The position numbers were made by a program, and so were the translations under genes. From positions 62,001-126,000 of the forward strand of contig JBDSLR010000032.1 of NCBI GenBank assembly GCA_039916305.1: 64,000 nucleotides of DNA, given 5' to 3'. The notes under the pieces were generated by a model that was given only the letters and a program-made list of their open reading frames with translations, searched no databases and was not told where the DNA came from. The first letter of the stretch is position 1. Every line of letters begins with the position of its first letter. This DNA is from JACMLD01 sp039916305. GTDB taxonomy: Bacteria > Bacteroidota > Bacteroidia > Chitinophagales > Chitinophagaceae. This document shows positions 61,642-64,000 of this stretch, piece after piece.

Positions 61642-61827
61642 TTAATGATTTCGATATTTGCGGTGCAGTGCTTTTTGATCCAATGATTTCTTTTGCGGCC
61701 GCAACTGAATAAAACCTACTATTTCCCCATCGTACATCCGGAGGTTACTGGTAAAAAAATAATTGTACCATATGTAAAAGACAGGTTTAAAACAATAACG
61801 CAATCCGGTACCTAAGGAATCAGCCAT
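61642..61827 (-). CDS. Possible small protein, unknown
   Basis: 61 codons from the ATG at 61827 to 61642, rich in aromatic residues (FKPVFYIWYNYFFTSNLRM) with a basic C-terminus. It sits between DUF4349 (convergent, 8 bases) and the divergent sirtuin gene, whose promoter lies just outside its start. No homologue or promoter can be named; it may be non-coding. Confidence 0.22.
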   Translation of the reverse strand: MADSLGTGLRYCFKPVFYIWYNYFFTSNLRMYDGEIVGFIQLRPQKKSLDQKALHRKYRNH

Positions 61828-61842
61828 CAAAAATTTCTTCTT

Positions 61843-61850
61843 TATTTTTG
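61843..61850 (+). promoter_or_regulatory. Sirtuin gene promoter -7 element
   Basis: TATTTTTG matches TAnnTTTG and ends only 3 bases before the ATG at 61854, so the transcript would be leaderless or nearly so if this is the real promoter. Confidence 0.45.
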
Positions 61851-61853
61851 CGC

Positions 61854-62546
61854 ATGGCTAAGAAGAAACTGGTAGTGCTTACAGGGGCTGGTATCAGTGC
61901 TGAAAGCGGTTTAAGAACCTTCCGGGATAGTGATGGTTTGTGGGAAGGATATAATATTGAAGACGTGGCTACCCCCCGCGCCTGGAAAAAGAATCCGCAG
62001 CTGGTGCTGGATTTTTATAACCAGCGCCGTAAAGATGTACTGGCTGCAGTACCCAACGCGGCTCATACCGGATTGGCAGCACTGGAAAAGGATTTTGATG
62101 TGCATATCATTACACAAAATATAGATGATCTCCACGAAAGGGGCGGCTCTACCAAAGTGTTGCACCTGCATGGTGAAATTGTAAAAATGCGCAGTGAGAA
62201 AAATGTACGCATGGTTACAGACATCAGGAAGGATATTTTATTGGGCGATACAGCGAGCGATGGTGCCCAGTTGCGTCCGCATATTGTATGGTTTGAAGAA
62301 CCCGTGCCCTTGATGCAGGCTGCCATACCCATTGTGATGGAGGCGGCTATTTTTGTGGTAGTGGGTACATCGCTGGCGGTTTATCCTGCAGCCGGACTGT
62401 TAAATTATGCGAAATCTGAAATACCTAAATTTATTATTGATAAGACAATACCGGAGACCGCTCACATTAAAAACCTTGTGGGTATAGAACGGCCTGCCAC
62501 TACCGGTATACAACAGTTGATAATTGCGCTGGAAGAATTTAAATAA
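61854..62546 (+). CDS. Sirtuin NAD-dependent deacylase, zinc-less and cysteine-free
   Basis: 230 aa from the ATG at 61854. The Rossmann-side motifs TGAGISAESGLRTFR (residues 10-24) and TQNID (87-91) and the catalytic histidine in LHGE (H106) are intact. Y55 and R58 in FYNQRR form the Y-x-x-R pair that marks SIRT5/CobB-type enzymes able to remove succinyl and other acidic acyl groups. The small domain has no zinc cysteines; in fact the whole protein contains no cysteine. Deacylation of protein lysines with NAD is the expected activity. Confidence 0.93.
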   Translation: MAKKKLVVLTGAGISAESGLRTFRDSDGLWEGYNIEDVATPRAWKKNPQLVLDFYNQRRKDVLAAVPNAAHTGLAALEKDFDVHIITQNIDDLHERGGSTKVLHLHGEIVKMRSEKNVRMVTDIRKDILLGDTASDGAQLRPHIVWFEEPVPLMQAAIPIVMEAAIFVVVGTSLAVYPAAGLLNYAKSEIPKFIIDKTIPETAHIKNLVGIERPATTGIQQLIIALEEFK

Positions 62547-62605
62547 ACGTTGCCCCATAAGTATGCGGATTTATTATTGACAAGTTATGATTGCCTCCAT
62601 TCAAA

Positions 62606-63550
62606 TCAGTAATCAAACAAGCCGCTGGCAAGATATTTCATGCCTGAATCGCAGGCTACAGTAACTACTGTATGCCCTGGCCCCAGTTCTTGTGCTATTT
62701 TAATGGCCGCTGTTACATTTAAACCTGTGGAAGTACCTGCAAATATGCCTTCTTCTGCTGCCAGTCTTTTAGCCATACAGCGGGCTTCTTCTTCTGGCAC
62801 TGTGCGAACATCATCATACGCTGTTTTATCCAATAGCGGTGGCACAAAGCCAACGGCAGTGCCTTCCACTTTATGTAAGCCTTTTATACCCTCAGCAATA
62901 AGTGGAGCTGATGCAGGCTCCAGCACAATAATCCTGGTAGCCGTATCGGTTTTTTTTAGTATTGACGATACACCCATCAGCATACCTGCGGTTCCCACCG
63001 CCCCGCAAAAAACATCTACCCGTCCACCCAGCTGATGAACAATTTCTTGCGCCATTATACGATATCCTTCCAGTGCATCCTTATTCTGAAACTGTTTGGT
63101 GAGATAGGTATTCCCCTCAACACCTATATCTTCTGCCCGTTTCATCATCCTGGGAATTAAGTCAGGCGTAATCATTCCTCCTTCGCTGGGCACCAATTCA
63201 AGCCGGGCGCCAAATAACTGCATGCTCTGCAATTTTTCTTTGGCAAACGCATCGGACGAAACCACCCGGAAGGGGTATCCTTTAACCGAGCATACAAATG
63301 CCAGCGAGGTGCCTGTGCTGCCGCCGGTACATTCCACTACAGTCATGCCTTTTTTTAACGTTCCTCTTTTTTCTGCTTCTTCAATAATGGCCAATGCCAT
63401 GCGATCTTTGTAAGAGCCGGTAGGATTGAAGTATTCAAGTTTTACGTATACCGCAGCGCAGTCAGCCGGTACAATGTGTTGCAGTTTTACCAATGGTGTA
63501 TTTCCTACGGCGCTAAATATATTTTGATTCGACAGGCTTCTATCAGTCAT
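62606..63550 (-). CDS. Cysteine synthase family PLP enzyme (CysK/CysM/CBS type)
   Basis: 314 aa fold-type II PLP enzyme. GNTPLVKLQ near residue 17, the PLP lysine in NPTGSYKDRMA, the substrate loop ECTGGSTGTSLAF, the phosphate loop GAVGTAGMLMG and the C-terminal VACDSGMKYL (serine facing the pyridine nitrogen) are all present. It would make cysteine from O-acetylserine or a related beta-replacement product. It lacks the extra regulatory domain of cystathionine beta-synthases. Upstream 140 bases separate it from the next gene on the same strand. Confidence 0.93.
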   Translation of the reverse strand: MTDRSLSNQNIFSAVGNTPLVKLQHIVPADCAAVYVKLEYFNPTGSYKDRMALAIIEEAEKRGTLKKGMTVVECTGGSTGTSLAFVCSVKGYPFRVVSSDAFAKEKLQSMQLFGARLELVPSEGGMITPDLIPRMMKRAEDIGVEGNTYLTKQFQNKDALEGYRIMAQEIVHQLGGRVDVFCGAVGTAGMLMGVSSILKKTDTATRIIVLEPASAPLIAEGIKGLHKVEGTAVGFVPPLLDKTAYDDVRTVPEEEARCMAKRLAAEEGIFAGTSTGLNVTAAIKIAQELGPGHTVVTVACDSGMKYLASGLFDY

Positions 63551-63690
63551 TGCTTTAAATTGGCTTGTTATAATTAGTTATTGTCTGCTTAAGCTTTCAT
63601 TTACAGGTATTTCTGAATGGCCTGATTCGTTTTACGCTGACCAGGATGCAGCGCAGCATATACCCCGGCGAGTGAATGTTAACCTGGTCG

Positions 63691-64000
63691 CTATAGTATA
63701 GCGGTATTTTCCTGGAATGTAATGCCATGCTGCTGCAGCTCCTGCAAAACAGGCTGGTAGATAGCAGGTATAACGGGGATGTGCAGCCCGGTAAGGGTTA
63801 TTTTTCCCTGCAGTATAAGTTTAGCTGCAATGCCCAGTGGAAGACCAACCGTTTTGGCCATTGCCGTTCTTATATGGTCATCGCCTTTTACGATCAAATG
63901 ACTTTTTACAAGTTGTTTTTCTTCCCGCAGGAGATATTCTATTTCATGCAGCATTACAATCATGTCTTTATCGCCGGCATGCAAAACAAGCTTCTTCTCC
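63691..64000 (-). CDS. Saccharopine-dehydrogenase-like protein, C-terminal part
   Basis: The gene runs off the right edge of the window; about 102 C-terminal residues are visible. EKKLVLHAGDKDMIVMLHEIE, then AMAKTVGLPLGIAAKLILQG and TGLHIPVIPAIYQPVLQELQ match the C-terminal (catalytic lid) end of Bacteroidetes saccharopine dehydrogenase/homospermidine-synthase-like proteins. A role in lysine or polyamine metabolism is possible but the NAD-binding N-terminus is outside the window. Confidence 0.8.
   Translation of the reverse strand, partial: EKKLVLHAGDKDMIVMLHEIEYLLREEKQLVKSHLIVKGDDHIRTAMAKTVGLPLGIAAKLILQGKITLTGLHIPVIPAIYQPVLQELQQHGITFQENTAIL

Noticed and set aside
1..64000. CRISPR array, tRNA/rRNA genes, insertion sequences
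   Set aside because: Looked for regularly spaced repeats, cloverleaf ends with CCA and transposase motifs; none were seen. A tRNAscan or Infernal run would be decisive.

Overview
The window is chromosomal DNA from a member of the Bacteroidota, most likely Chitinophagia/Chitinophagaceae. Evidence: a SusD-type lipoprotein, Oar-like and beta-barrel TonB-family outer membrane proteins, a GlmU-like nucleotidyltransferase of the Bacteroidetes type, a zinc-free type B L31, an oversized Lgt, and repeated matches to the Bacteroidetes promoter -7 element TAnnTTTG. I saw no rRNA, tRNA, CRISPR array, insertion sequence or phage gene. The placement is by recognition only; no database search was possible.

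Region 1 (1-8127) is the end of a polysaccharide utilization locus: the C-terminus of a SusD protein, a GH16 lipoprotein, a heparinase II/III-fold lyase, a GH88 unsaturated glucuronyl hydrolase, a secreted alpha/beta-hydrolase on the opposite strand and a GH30 enzyme resembling beta-1,6-galactanases. Lyase plus GH88 points to a uronic-acid-containing glycan; GH16 plus GH30 points to a beta-1,3/1,6-linked backbone such as type II arabinogalactan. A perfect 19-bp tandem repeat in front of the hydrolase looks like a GntR/FadR-family hexuronate operator. Next to it (8221-9572) lies a decayed Oar-like TonB-dependent receptor with a nonsense codon, three frameshifts and a large internal deletion, still flanked by a recognisable promoter and terminator.

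Region 2 (9872-25855) is a surface-polysaccharide cluster: an O-antigen ligase on the plus strand converging on a 12-gene minus-strand operon (24771 to 11170) with two single-domain glycosyltransferases, two SAM methyltransferases, a three-domain RgpF-GT4-RgpF fusion, a stand-alone RgpF-like protein, a GT4-GT2 fusion, a Wzm/Wzt ABC exporter and three poorly characterised proteins sharing a C-terminal WY-x3-YE tail. A divergent WaaE-like glycosyltransferase follows. This fits ABC-transporter-dependent O-antigen export and ligation.

Region 3 (26023-33719) holds secreted beta-propeller and FG-GAP proteins, an S41 peptidase lipoprotein, a small secreted protein, an AraC regulator with its SDR target (sharing a clear palindromic operator), and a NIPSNAP protein. 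Region 4 (33792-42992) is regulatory: a stand-alone receiver, a NarL-type regulator, a CHASE3/eight-PAS histidine kinase, an ECF sigma factor with a candidate membrane anti-sigma factor, and Hsp20.

Region 5 (43231-64000) is mostly housekeeping: bacilliredoxin, Lgt, two tandem paralogous outer-membrane beta-barrel proteins, YajQ, L31 with a structured leader, GlmU-like nucleotidyltransferase, TpiA, FkbM methyltransferase, a Wzx-like flippase with a GT4 enzyme, acyl-CoA-binding protein, fasciclin protein, EVE-domain protein, a lipase-like hydrolase, a DUF4349 lipoprotein behind a CA repeat, a sirtuin with no cysteine at all, a cysteine-synthase-family enzyme and the C-terminus of a saccharopine-dehydrogenase-like protein.
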